Positions 35,284-44,080 of a DNA stretch of 64,000 nt are shown here, piece after piece. The notes beneath the pieces were generated by a model. It was given only the letters and a program-made list of their open reading frames with translations, did no database searches and had not been told where the DNA came from. Origin of the DNA: an uncultured Porphyromonadaceae bacterium (GTDB lineage: Bacteria; Bacteroidota; Bacteroidia; Bacteroidales; Muribaculaceae); assembly GCA_937989585.1 (NCBI GenBank), contig CALKRW010000065.1, forward strand, positions 67,643-131,642, in the 5' to 3' direction. Both the position numbers and the translations under genes were made by a program. Numbering within the stretch: the first letter of the stretch is position 1; each line of letters starts with the position of its first letter.

Positions 35284-38200
35284 CTATAGGGCGACCTTGA
35301 GGATTCTGGGTGCTACTCTCGCCGAAGACAGGTGCAGCAGCGATATGCCTGCTGGCAGACTCAGCCTCATTGTTGGGGACGTCACAGCCTGGGCGGAAAG
35401 AAGACGTCCGTAAACACTGTATACGCGGAGGATCGACCCGACGGCTTCGGGACTTACACTGAGTGTCGAGGTCATGGAATCATAAGTAAATTCACTAACC
35501 GCCGTGATATCGCTTACCCCCGCTCCGGAGAAATCGTTCGACATGGCTTCATCCATAAGAGAGGCTAGATAAACCTCAAGAGCGGTATATCCGTCAGCGT
35601 TAAGACGATTGTTGTCGGCGACATTAGGGTCAAGTCCGTTCTGAGTCTCCCACGCATCAGGCATACCGTCCTTGTCGCTATCGGCAGGAACTGTGTAGTC
35701 AGAGGGATAATCATAGAAACCTTCCGCATCAGTTTCCTTGTCGATGATGCCACGGTTGCTTCCAAGCGATGCGCCATAGGTCGTGCTGCCGTTCTTGACT
35801 TCCATGGCGATACGCTGCTCTACTTTGTCACGGTTGACAGTACCTGCATGTTCTACAACATATTCAAACGCATCGTTTGCATTCTGTGTGATGTTGAGCA
35901 TGTAACGCTCGGGAACATAGGCACCTGTCGCACCTGCGGCCGAATGTTTATACCAGGGAGTGGCGGTAACAATACGCTGGTCCGCGCGAATCTGCGAGAG
36001 CGAGTAATGCTCGGCATTCATGCCTTTCCAGTTGTCAGCGGTCTCGGCTGGGAAATTCTCGGCGACATTGCCGTTGACGTACCATTTGGCAGGGCCCCAT
36101 GAGGTTGCGCCCTCACGGGCATAACTTGAATTTACAAACCACAGTTCACTCTTGCTGGAATTGGCGCCCGGTTTGTAATAATTGTTCATGAAGTTGCACT
36201 CGTGAGCGGAGTTGAGTCCGTCATAGGATGAAACAGCCGCAGTATTCTCGCCGCCATAGCATCCTCCGCGTGAACCGTAGTTGTAGTTCACGTTGTTGGC
36301 ATATTCCATGAATACAACGTTGTCGTCGCCACGCGCACCGTTGAAACGGGGCGAGCGCGAATTGTTGTGGGCGAGAAGGTTGTGATGGTATGTGGCAGGA
36401 GAACCGCCCCACTGGCAACCGTAACCGCGGGCACCTTTCGAGTGGCCTGCATTGTAGAGTCCCTCGTGGACGATGGAATGCTGAACTGTGAGGAAGTGGC
36501 TGTCGGCAGTATTCATGTTTTCTTCGACAGACCATCCGAATACGCAGTGGTCGAATATGAAGTTCGAGCAGTTCTCGGCACCGCAAGCATTCTCGGCAAG
36601 TATCTCGCCGGCCATGTTCTTCTGACCGATGCGGAAACGGACGTTACGGACAATGAAATTCTGCGAGCCGCCGAAGTTGACTTTGTTCCGGCTGATAAGT
36701 ATGCCCTGGCCCGGGGCTGTCTGTCCGGCAATAGTGAAATCGGAACGGTTGACTCGGAGTTCGGACGCCAGCTGGATGTTTCCGCTTACAGCGAAGGTGA
36801 TGGTTATAGGTTCGCCCTTATATTGCTGGAAAGCCCAGCGCAGTGTACCGGGAGTGTTGTCATCGGCAAGCGAAGTCACTGTAACGACCTTACCTCCTCG
36901 ACCGCCGGTTGTATATTTGCCGAAGCCTTCAGCCGAGGGGAATGCGAGCATCGAACGTGCTGACGAAAGGCTGACGCGGGGCGACATGACGCCATGACGC
37001 GAGACGGAACGGACAGCATAATCAGCTGACGAGTCAAAATTATCAGTAAAGGAAGGCTCGCTTGTCATGGCAATGAATTCGCCATCCTTATATATAATGT
37101 ATGCGGCCGCATCCGACTCCCAGTAAAAACCGTCGGGCGTAATCTCGAAATTGGAAGGTGCCGCGGCCCCCTGCAGGATTGAGGCGAAGTCGAAAGACAC
37201 ATTGCTATGTTTGCCGAAAAGGAACTCCGGATTCATATAGGCCTCGACTTCGGCATCGCTTGCCTGGTGTGAGAATGCGGCTCGGCCTGAGACATCTGCA
37301 AGGCTGCCGTCAGGATTGATGTTGCGGTATTCGTAGAGCGACGAACTGTTCTCGCTGCCGTTCCATGCGGTCCATCCGGCTTTTGAGATATGGTTTCCGA
37401 GGGTGCAGTTCATAAACATGGCACCCGATGTTTCCTTCCATGGACGGCCCAGAGTATAGGCTCCCGGAGCGACACCATCGTCTGCCGTGACGTTACACTT
37501 GTTGAAGAACAGACCTGGATAAAATTTCTCGGACGATAGTTCGGGATAGAGCACACGCGTCATGGGCATTCCGCTTTCTGCCGGAGCGGTAATATAACCG
37601 CCGCCCTTCACGCAGCGAATCTCACAGTTCTCGAACCATTCGAGACCTCCGTCATAGATAAAGTCGGTCGCACCGCTGACAGTGCAGTCCGTGAAGTAGC
37701 CGCGCGCGCCTACATTAGCCTTGTATGTATCCTGATATCCGGAAATGACACAGTTGTTGAAGATGTGTGCGTCGCCGGATGTGTACAAGGCTTCTGCCTG
37801 ACCGTTATTGCCTGAGGTGTTGCGTATCGTCAGGCCCTGGGCATAGAAACGTTCGGTGAAGACATTCAGGGCGGCGCAATCATTATATGTTTTGTCTGAC
37901 GAGCCGCCGCGGCTTACTGAAGACGTCAGTATCGTGGTTGCAGGGGCCTCGCCTATGAGACTGATGAAACTACCTGCACTTCCCTTTCGTCCGGCATATA
38001 TGTTCTCTTCATATACACCCGGACGTATGTAGATAATACCTCGCGATCCTTCGGGAACAGCGTCGATCGCAGCCTGAACTGATGTATAGTTCCCTTTACC
38101 CCCCTGGTCTACAACATATGCAACGACAGGAGCATTCTCGTCCGGTGCGGGCTTTACTTTCGAATCCTGACTGTATCCGTACTGGCTGAGATCGGACAGT

Positions 38201-39156
38201 TCGCCGACGTCGCCCACCGGATTCTCAGTCGCGAAGCGAGCCTGCTCCGCAGTAATCTCGTCACCGAAAATCTGTATCTTGTGGACGCGCGGAGCCTGAC
38301 GCTGGGCATTGGGGTCCGCATACTGGTTGAAGACAGCATCCTGAACAGGCGCACCCTGTATCTCGCCGTCCCACACACGCCACCTGATGGAAACATCATG
38401 GGCGTCAATCACATTCTCCATGAAGTAACCCTGGTCCGAGAATACGGTCCATCCCTGTTTCTGTTTTTCCGAGCCCATCCATACCAGAGGCTTCCATTCA
38501 CCGTCACCGACCTTGTAGTCGCATTTGATGCCGCGTCCCCAGGAAGTCGAGGACCAGGACCACTGTACTCGCTCGACATAGGGAATATGGTCTATCTCTA
38601 CCCAGCCGTGAAGCGACTTGCCGTTCTCTGCGGCATTACGGCACATCTGGACGAAGCCTGCCTCTCCGTGCGTTGGCTTCCCGTTGGCTCCGTAGGTTAT
38701 GTTGTCTTCAAGATAATGTGTATGGCCTTGCACAGTCCAGTTGTTGTAATACTTCGCCTGGTTGCCGGAACATTTTTCGCCGAGATAATACTGGCGTGAG
38801 AATGCTGCGGTTGCACCAGCCAGACCGTTGTATGACTTGCGGGTTGCGAAGGTACAGTTATGGAACAGCACAGGATAGGTCACTGTGGTGCCGCCGTTTG
38901 CCGGTGTCTGCAGCACGGCATTCACATATCCTCCGTCAGACCACTCCGGACAGTCACGGCCTGTTTCCTTCTGCCAGGTCGACGGCCAGGTCTCGTCATT
39001 GAAATTAATGTCGATGATCTTAGGGAATGTCGATGAATTGCTCCATTGCTCTACCACCGATGGTGGATCGAGCGATCCCTCGATTGCCGCGAATCCTGAC
39101 AACGGCAACAGCATGGCCGTAAGCGCGGTAAACATAGTGCATGATCTTAGGTTCAT
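35284..39156 (-). CDS. Pectin methylesterase-pectate lyase fusion with type IX secretion tail
   Basis: 1290 aa. Signal peptide (1-23); an N-terminal beta-sandwich of unknown role (about 45-300); a CE8 pectin methylesterase (about 345-640) with GGKGNYTSVQAAIDAVPEGSRG, SGYQDTYKANVGARGYFTDC, SGATDFIYDGG and YTLGRPWKETSG, covering the catalytic Gln/Asp/Asp/Arg positions; an Fn3-like linker (about 665-735); a PL1-type pectate lyase (about 738-1085) with FPSAEGFGKYTTGGRGG, FIFDHCVFGWSVEEN and NNSRSPRFNGARGDDNV; a calcium-binding DSDKDGMPDAWETQNGLDPN segment; and a C-terminal sorting domain (about 1215-1290, LRVYSVYGRLLSAQ...GISLLHLSS). The enzyme would remove methyl esters and cut the backbone at the cell surface or outside the cell. 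Confidence 0.93.
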   Translation of the reverse strand: MNLRSCTMFTALTAMLLPLSGFAAIEGSLDPPSVVEQWSNSSTFPKIIDINFNDETWPSTWQKETGRDCPEWSDGGYVNAVLQTPANGGTTVTYPVLFHNCTFATRKSYNGLAGATAAFSRQYYLGEKCSGNQAKYYNNWTVQGHTHYLEDNITYGANGKPTHGEAGFVQMCRNAAENGKSLHGWVEIDHIPYVERVQWSWSSTSWGRGIKCDYKVGDGEWKPLVWMGSEKQKQGWTVFSDQGYFMENVIDAHDVSIRWRVWDGEIQGAPVQDAVFNQYADPNAQRQAPRVHKIQIFGDEITAEQARFATENPVGDVGELSDLSQYGYSQDSKVKPAPDENAPVVAYVVDQGGKGNYTSVQAAIDAVPEGSRGIIYIRPGVYEENIYAGRKGSAGSFISLIGEAPATTILTSSVSRGGSSDKTYNDCAALNVFTERFYAQGLTIRNTSGNNGQAEALYTSGDAHIFNNCVISGYQDTYKANVGARGYFTDCTVSGATDFIYDGGLEWFENCEIRCVKGGGYITAPAESGMPMTRVLYPELSSEKFYPGLFFNKCNVTADDGVAPGAYTLGRPWKETSGAMFMNCTLGNHISKAGWTAWNGSENSSSLYEYRNINPDGSLADVSGRAAFSHQASDAEVEAYMNPEFLFGKHSNVSFDFASILQGAAAPSNFEITPDGFYWESDAAAYIIYKDGEFIAMTSEPSFTDNFDSSADYAVRSVSRHGVMSPRVSLSSARSMLAFPSAEGFGKYTTGGRGGKVVTVTSLADDNTPGTLRWAFQQYKGEPITITFAVSGNIQLASELRVNRSDFTIAGQTAPGQGILISRNKVNFGGSQNFIVRNVRFRIGQKNMAGEILAENACGAENCSNFIFDHCVFGWSVEENMNTADSHFLTVQHSIVHEGLYNAGHSKGARGYGCQWGGSPATYHHNLLAHNNSRSPRFNGARGDDNVVFMEYANNVNYNYGSRGGCYGGENTAAVSSYDGLNSAHECNFMNNYYKPGANSSKSELWFVNSSYAREGATSWGPAKWYVNGNVAENFPAETADNWKGMNAEHYSLSQIRADQRIVTATPWYKHSAAGATGAYVPERYMLNITQNANDAFEYVVEHAGTVNRDKVEQRIAMEVKNGSTTYGASLGSNRGIIDKETDAEGFYDYPSDYTVPADSDKDGMPDAWETQNGLDPNVADNNRLNADGYTALEVYLASLMDEAMSNDFSGAGVSDITAVSEFTYDSMTSTLSVSPEAVGSILRVYSVYGRLLSAQAVTSPTMRLSLPAGISLLHLSSARVAPRILKVAL

Positions 39157-39215
39157 TGGTATGTTATTTATGATTGGTTATAAGATTTTTGCGCGGATGC
39201 ATGGTATTGATTGTA

Positions 39216-39223
39216 CAAAATTA
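39216..39223 (-). promoter_or_regulatory. -7 element of the pectinase fusion gene
   Basis: Minus-strand TAATTTTG, 60 bp before the start. The -33 element is not recognisable, which would fit a promoter that needs an activator. Confidence 0.45.
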
Positions 39224-39292
39224 GTATAAGTTTTTTAATAAAATGTGTAATTTTCATCCGAATAGGTGTAATTATTTGACTTTTTAATGCAA

Positions 39293-39320
39293 AAGCAGCG
39301 ACCCTCCCGAGCCGCTGCTT
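39293..39320. terminator. Hairpin upstream of the pectinase fusion gene
   Basis: Arms AAGCAGCG and CGCTGCTT around a 12-nt loop. The side toward nagB lacks a U-run, so it may be a regulatory structure rather than a terminator. Confidence 0.4.
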
Positions 39321-39641
39321 CCTAAACCTATGATTCACTTATTTATGTTGTTGCTCTTTACGTTTAGCGTTGCAAAACTAATCAAAATTTATGACACTAA
39401 AAGTTAATCAGTGTTAAATTTAATGTTTAATAACAAATTTTTGCATAATAAAATATAAACGGTCTTTTCCTTTAGTTCCCACCGACCCTGTAATGGCTTG
39501 AAAATAACGGTTTTCACCAGAATCCACTTAAATAATGTATCAATTAATGGAATATTCTTATTTAGGTATAAGTTATGGATAAACATTTGCTTTGACTTTC
39601 TTTTTTTATCATCCTTAAGTTAATATATCGTTATTTTTCAC

Positions 39642-39649
39642 TAAATTTG
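39642..39649 (+). promoter_or_regulatory. -7 element of nagB
   Basis: TAAATTTG 69 bp before the nagB start, in very AT-rich sequence; the -33 box is degenerate. Confidence 0.5.
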
Positions 39650-39683
39650 TCCCATAATATAAACCAAAACATCTTTAAGAATT

Positions 39684-39697
39684 CCTGCCGCGGCAGG
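39684..39697. promoter_or_regulatory. Perfect 14-bp palindrome in the nagB leader
   Basis: CCTGCCGCGGCAGG, GC-rich in an AT-rich leader, 20 bp before the start codon. It could be an operator or a small RNA hairpin that affects translation. Confidence 0.45.
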
Positions 39698-39717
39698 TCC
39701 CCTAAAAAATTTAAATC

Positions 39718-40527
39718 ATGAGACTTATTATCGAAAAAAACTACGATGAGGTTTCCCGTTGGGCCGCAAACTATGTAGCAGCACGCATCAACGAGGCTAA
39801 ACCTACTGCCGAGCATCCTTTTGTTCTCGGCTGCCCTACCGGTAGTTCCCCCCTGGGCATGTATCGCGAACTCATCAGACTGAACAAGGCCGGCAAAGTC
39901 TCTTTCGAGAATGTGGTCACCTTCAACATGGACGAATATGTCGGTATTCCTCGTGACCACGAGCAGAGTTACCACACTTTCATGTGGACGAACTTCTTCA
40001 ACCAGATAAACATCAAGCCCGAGAACGTCAATATCCTCAACGGCAACGCTCCCGATCCCGTCGAGGAATGCAAGCGCTATGAGGAGAAAATTGCCTCATA
40101 CGGCGGAATTGACCTGTTCATGGGCGGTGTCGGTCCAGACGGTCATATCGCGTTCAACGAGCCCGGTTCCTCACTGACATCGCGTACACGAATGAAGACT
40201 CTTACCCAAGACACCATCATCGCCAACTCACGTTTCTTCGAGAACAATGTCGACCTCGTGCCCAAGACCGCGCTGACTGTCGGTGTCGGCACTGTTTGCG
40301 ACGCCAAGAGCGTGCTTCTCATCGTCAACGGTCACAACAAGGCCCGCGCCCTGAAACACGGCGTCGAGGGCGGCATCTCCCAGATGTGGACAATTTCTGC
40401 CCTCCAGATGCACCCCAAGGCCATCATCGTTGCCGACGATGACGCCTGCGGCGAACTCAAGGTCCAGACCTACCGCTACTTCAAGGACATCGAGTCACAC
40501 AACCTCGATCCCGATACCCAACTCTGA
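39718..40527 (+). CDS. nagB: Glucosamine-6-phosphate deaminase
   Basis: 269-aa enzyme converting glucosamine-6-phosphate to fructose-6-phosphate and ammonia, feeding amino sugars into glycolysis. Seen: [44 protein letters not shown], the signature [22 protein letters not shown] (catalytic Asp/His/Glu), and [17 protein letters not shown]. Length equals the hexameric bacterial NagB class. It is followed by a terminator, so it is probably a single-gene unit. Confidence 0.97.
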   Translation: MRLIIEKNYDEVSRWAANYVAARINEAKPTAEHPFVLGCPTGSSPLGMYRELIRLNKAGKVSFENVVTFNMDEYVGIPRDHEQSYHTFMWTNFFNQINIKPENVNILNGNAPDPVEECKRYEEKIASYGGIDLFMGGVGPDGHIAFNEPGSSLTSRTRMKTLTQDTIIANSRFFENNVDLVPKTALTVGVGTVCDAKSVLLIVNGHNKARALKHGVEGGISQMWTISALQMHPKAIIVADDDACGELKVQTYRYFKDIESHNLDPDTQL

Positions 40528-40556
40528 CATACTGCGTACTATCCGAAAGATTAAAT

Positions 40557-40599
40557 CCTCAGGCAACGTTCCGCTTAGTTCCGGACCTCTTGCCTGAGG
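40557..40599 (+). terminator. Terminator of nagB
   Basis: Perfect arms CCTCAGGCAA and TTGCCTGAGG with a 23-nt loop, followed by TTATTTT. Confidence 0.8.
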
Positions 40600-40705
40600 T
40601 TATTTTCTAATTGAACTTTTCATTCCCGGGCTTGTTCTACTGATGGACTTGCTCCCGCCGACAATCATTTATTGAATACTACTCAACAACATAAAACACA
40701 CTGCT

Positions 40706-41308
40706 ATGACAACACCAGCAAAATCAATTAAAGGCACTCGCACCGAGGCACTTCTCGCCGCGTCATACATTGCCGAGTCAACAGCCTACACGCGCTATAT
40801 GTACTATGCCAAACAGGCTGACAAAGACGGTTATCCCCCAATCGCCGTCATATTCGAATCCACCGCAAACAACGAGATGCACCATTCAAAGGTTTTCTTC
40901 AAGTTCCTCGAAGGCGGTCAGGTCTCAAACAGCGTAACGATTGATGCCGGAGTCATCGGAACCACCGCCGAGAACCTTAACACTGCGGCGACCGAGGAAC
41001 TTCACGAGGGCGTCGAATTCTACACCAACGCCGCCAAGGTGGCACGCGAAGAGGGTTTCGACAAAATCGCCGAGGTATTCGACTCTATCGCAAAAGTCGA
41101 ACTTTTCCACCGCGACCGCTTCCTCGAACTTCTCGATCAGGTCCAGAAGGGAACTGTATGGAAACGCGACCAACCTATCAGATGGCAGTGTCTTGTCTGC
41201 GGTTACATTTACGAAGGCACAGAACCCCCGACAGTATGCCCCGCCTGCTCGCACCCCTCGAAATTCTACATGGACATGTCTATGATGACCAATGCCCTTG
41301 TCGACTGA
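40706..41308 (+). CDS. rbr: Rubrerythrin
   Basis: 200-aa non-heme diiron peroxidase protecting anaerobes from hydrogen peroxide. The ferritin-like four-helix part (1-145) carries ESTAYTRYMYYA, ESTANNEMHHSKVF, ATEELHEGVEFY and AKVELFHRDRFLELL, supplying the Glu/His ligands. The C-terminal rubredoxin domain has CLVCGYIYEGTEPPTVCPAC for one Fe(SCys)4. Typical length and domain order. It ends in a strong shared terminator with gdhA. Confidence 0.96.
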   Translation: MTTPAKSIKGTRTEALLAASYIAESTAYTRYMYYAKQADKDGYPPIAVIFESTANNEMHHSKVFFKFLEGGQVSNSVTIDAGVIGTTAENLNTAATEELHEGVEFYTNAAKVAREEGFDKIAEVFDSIAKVELFHRDRFLELLDQVQKGTVWKRDQPIRWQCLVCGYIYEGTEPPTVCPACSHPSKFYMDMSMMTNALVD

Positions 41309-41337
41309 AGTCGTGCCTGACATATTCCTACAAAACA

Positions 41338-41372
41338 GAAACCTCAACTGCGGAATCCGCAGTTGAGGTTTC
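41338..41372. terminator. Bidirectional terminator between rbr and gdhA
   Basis: Perfect 16-bp arms GAAACCTCAACTGCGG and CCGCAGTTGAGGTTTC around AAT; it serves both convergent genes. Confidence 0.9.
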
Positions 41373-41398
41373 TTATGTTATTTATAATATATGGTGTA

Positions 41399-42736
41399 TC
41401 AGTATACGCCCTGGCCCATCATGGCCTCGGCAACTTTCATGAATCCGGCGATGTTTGCACCCTTCATGTAGTTGATGTAGCCGTCAGCCTCGGTACCGTG
41501 GGCGACACACTGCTCATGGATGGACTTCATGATGTGGTGCAGACGGGCGTCTACCTCGTCGGCCGACCACTGCAGGTGCTCGGCGTTCTGACTCATCTCA
41601 AGGCCGGAGGTGGCGACACCGCCTGCGTTGACAGCCTTGCCGGGAGCGTAGGTGATGCGCGCTACCAGGAATGCGTCGATAGCCTCGGGAGTGCATCCCA
41701 TGTTGGATACTTCGGCAACGAGCTTCACGCCGTTCGCAAGAATATGTTTGGCATCCTCGCCGTTAACCTCGTTCTGGGTTGCGCAGGGCAGGCAGATGTC
41801 GACTTTCTGTTCCCAGGGCTTGCGGCCTGCGTAGAATGTCGAGCCGGGGAACTTCTCCGCATAGGGTGCGACGACGTCGTTGCCCGATGCGCGGAGTTCG
41901 AGCATGTAGTTGATCTTCTCGGCGTCGAGGCCTGCGGGATCATAGATATAGCCGTCGGGGCCCGAGATTGTGACGACCTTGCCGCCGAGTTCGGTAGCCT
42001 TGAGGGCTGCGCCCCATGCCACGTTGCCGAAACCGGAGATGGCTATGGTCTTGCCCTTCACTTCCTCGCCCTTTGTTGCAAGGATGGACTGTACGAAGTA
42101 CAGGGCGCCGAAACCGGTTGCCTCGGGACGTATCAGCGAGCCGCCGAACGACAGGCCCTTGCCGGTGAATGTGCCGGTGCACTGGCGTGAAAGTTTCTTG
42201 TACCAGCCGTACATGTAGCCTACCTCGCGTCCGCCTACGCCGATATCGCCGGCAGGGACGTCCTCATCGGGACCGAGGTTACGCCACAGTTCGGTGATGA
42301 AAGCCTGGCAGAAGCGCATGATCTCGCGGTCCGACTTGCCGCGGGGCGAGAAGTCTGAGCCGCCCTTGGCGCCGCCCATCGGGAGTGTGGTGAGTGCGTT
42401 CTTGAAGGTCTGCTCGAAACCGAGGAACTTCAGGATCGAGAGGTTGACCGATGCGTGGAAACGGATGCCGCCCTTGTACGGGCCGATGGCATTGTTGAAC
42501 TGCACGCGGTAGCCTATGTTGTTCTGGACCTCGCCTTTGTCATCGAGCCAGGTGACGCGGAACGTGAAGATGCGGTCAGGCTCGACCATGCGCTCTACGA
42601 TTTTGTTGCGCTCGAATTCGGGGTGCTGATTGTAAACTTCTTCTACCGACATGAGGACCTCGCGTACGGCCTGAAGATACTCTTTTTCGCCCGGATGTTT
42701 GACTTCCAGGTCAGTCATTATCTTATTAATGTCCAT
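41399..42736 (-). CDS. gdhA: NADP-type glutamate dehydrogenase
   Basis: 445-aa enzyme aminating 2-oxoglutarate to glutamate. Seen: YRVQFNNAIGPYKGGIRFH, LGFEQTFKNALTTLPMGGAKGGSDFSPRGKSD with the catalytic Lys, QAFITELWRNLGPDEDVPAGDIGVGGREVGYMYG, and AISGFGNVAWGAALKATELG of the Rossmann domain. Length and sequence fit the hexameric small-subunit class used for ammonia assimilation. Its leader of about 100 nt follows a good promoter; a single-gene unit. Confidence 0.97.
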   Translation of the reverse strand: MDINKIMTDLEVKHPGEKEYLQAVREVLMSVEEVYNQHPEFERNKIVERMVEPDRIFTFRVTWLDDKGEVQNNIGYRVQFNNAIGPYKGGIRFHASVNLSILKFLGFEQTFKNALTTLPMGGAKGGSDFSPRGKSDREIMRFCQAFITELWRNLGPDEDVPAGDIGVGGREVGYMYGWYKKLSRQCTGTFTGKGLSFGGSLIRPEATGFGALYFVQSILATKGEEVKGKTIAISGFGNVAWGAALKATELGGKVVTISGPDGYIYDPAGLDAEKINYMLELRASGNDVVAPYAEKFPGSTFYAGRKPWEQKVDICLPCATQNEVNGEDAKHILANGVKLVAEVSNMGCTPEAIDAFLVARITYAPGKAVNAGGVATSGLEMSQNAEHLQWSADEVDARLHHIMKSIHEQCVAHGTEADGYINYMKGANIAGFMKVAEAMMGQGVY

Positions 42737-42842
42737 GATAAAAATATTTTATGGGAGTATGGTCTATGAATGAGTTTTTTATTTTAATGTAGTCGTTTTA
42801 TGTAATGGTATAGTTTTAGGTGTTATTTGTATCTTTCAACGG

Positions 42843-42872
42843 CAAATTTACACAAATAAGCGCTCACAACAA
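42843..42872 (-). promoter_or_regulatory. Promoter of gdhA
   Basis: Minus-strand TTG (42870-42872) and TAAATTTG (42843-42850), spacer 19 nt. Confidence 0.7.
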
Positions 42873-43069
42873 GTTTTTAACTTGGAAATTTGCGCAAATT
42901 TCCGTTAAAAAACATTAAAACCTTGACACCGTTCACCCTACCCCTTTACAATGCGAATTCCATCCCCGCACTGTATGATTATATAACAATGTTAAATAAC
43001 ATGTTCTGTCTGCAGAAACCGTGAATGATTAGCCCTAATTTTTTAGAGTTACTTAATTTTAAGAGTTAC

Positions 43070-43103
43070 TTGACAATTCAATTAAAAAATATTACTAAAT
43101 TTG
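43070..43103 (+). promoter_or_regulatory. Promoter of nfo
   Basis: TAAATTTG (43096-43103) with TTG at 43070-43072; the 23-nt spacer is longer than usual. Confidence 0.55.
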
Positions 43104-43192
43104 CGCTAAATTACGCCTGATTAGGGCAAGATTGAATAGTCGCTTATTTTTTGTAGAGATTCTTCGCTTGACTGCGGTAATTAATCTGACCG

Positions 43193-44044
43193 ATGAAATA
43201 TTTTGGCGCACATGTATCCGCTATGCCGGACGTTAGTTATAGCCCTCTTTATGCTCAGGCTTTGGGTGCTATGGCTTTCGCCATGTTTACGGCCGAGGAG
43301 AATTCGTTCCGCCCCGTGGACATTCCCGACGACATCGCGGAGAAATTCCGCTCAACATGCAGTTTGTGCGGCTATACTCCTGACCGGATTTTACCCCATG
43401 CGGGCTTCATGATGAACTGTGCGGCCCCTGACAGGCGCAAGCATGCTTTCGCCACGGCCATGCTTCGCGCCGAATTCAGCCGCGCGGCCCGGCTTGGCCT
43501 GACGATGGTGAATTTTCATCCGGGCTCGACGCTGGGTGCTGTTAGCGATGACGAGGGCTGCCGCCTCGTGGCCGGGGCCATAAACTCGGCTCTTGACAAA
43601 ACTGAAGGCGTCACCGCCGTTATCGAGAACATGGCCGGACAGGGAAGCGTCCTGGGGCGCTCCCTCGAGCAGATTGCCGCAATGATAGATTTGGTCGAGG
43701 ACAAGTCGCGCGTCGGATTCTGCATAGACACCTGCCACGCCTTCGCCGCCGGATACGACATCTCCACGCCCGAAGGCCTGCAGGACTTTGTCGGGCAGAT
43801 TGACTCTGTCATTGGCCTTCGCTACCTCCGCGCCATGCACCTCAACGACTCGAGGAAGGCCTGTGGCCTGCATATCGACCGGCACGAGTCCATTGGCCGC
43901 GGCGAGATTGGCGCCGAATCATTCCGCCTCCTTGCCGGAGACCCGCGTTTCGACGGCATACCACTCATTCTCGAGACTCCCGACGAGTCTGTCTGGAAGG
44001 ACGAGATATCCCTCCTCGAATCCTGGTCAGACAATAAGGAATAA
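43193..44044 (+). CDS. nfo: Endonuclease IV (AP endonuclease)
   Basis: 283-aa zinc enzyme cutting 5' of abasic sites in base-excision repair. Seen: YFGAHVSAM, LPHAGFMMN, VNFHPGS, TAVIENMAGQGSVLGRSLEQIAAMI (metal Glu), GFCIDTCHAFAAGYD, MHLNDSRKACGLHIDRHESIGRGEIG, and PLILETPDE. All nine metal-ligand regions of the AP2Ec fold appear to be present. The MFS gene starts 36 bp downstream and may be cotranscribed. Confidence 0.96.
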   Translation: MKYFGAHVSAMPDVSYSPLYAQALGAMAFAMFTAEENSFRPVDIPDDIAEKFRSTCSLCGYTPDRILPHAGFMMNCAAPDRRKHAFATAMLRAEFSRAARLGLTMVNFHPGSTLGAVSDDEGCRLVAGAINSALDKTEGVTAVIENMAGQGSVLGRSLEQIAAMIDLVEDKSRVGFCIDTCHAFAAGYDISTPEGLQDFVGQIDSVIGLRYLRAMHLNDSRKACGLHIDRHESIGRGEIGAESFRLLAGDPRFDGIPLILETPDESVWKDEISLLESWSDNKE

Positions 44045-44080
44045 CATATAAAATAACATCATAACTTACTTGCCAACACC

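Larger units (their letters stand above)
39157..39717. other. Divergent intergenic region between the pectinase fusion and nagB
   Basis: AT-rich, no gene. It holds the minus-strand -7 element (39216-39223), a hairpin (39293-39320), the nagB -7 element (39642-39649) and a palindrome in the nagB leader (39684-39697). Confidence 0.6.
42737..43192. other. Divergent intergenic region gdhA / nfo
   Basis: About 455 bp of AT-rich sequence without ORFs. It carries the gdhA promoter (42843-42872) and the nfo promoter (43070-43103); no further structure was recognised. Confidence 0.6.
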
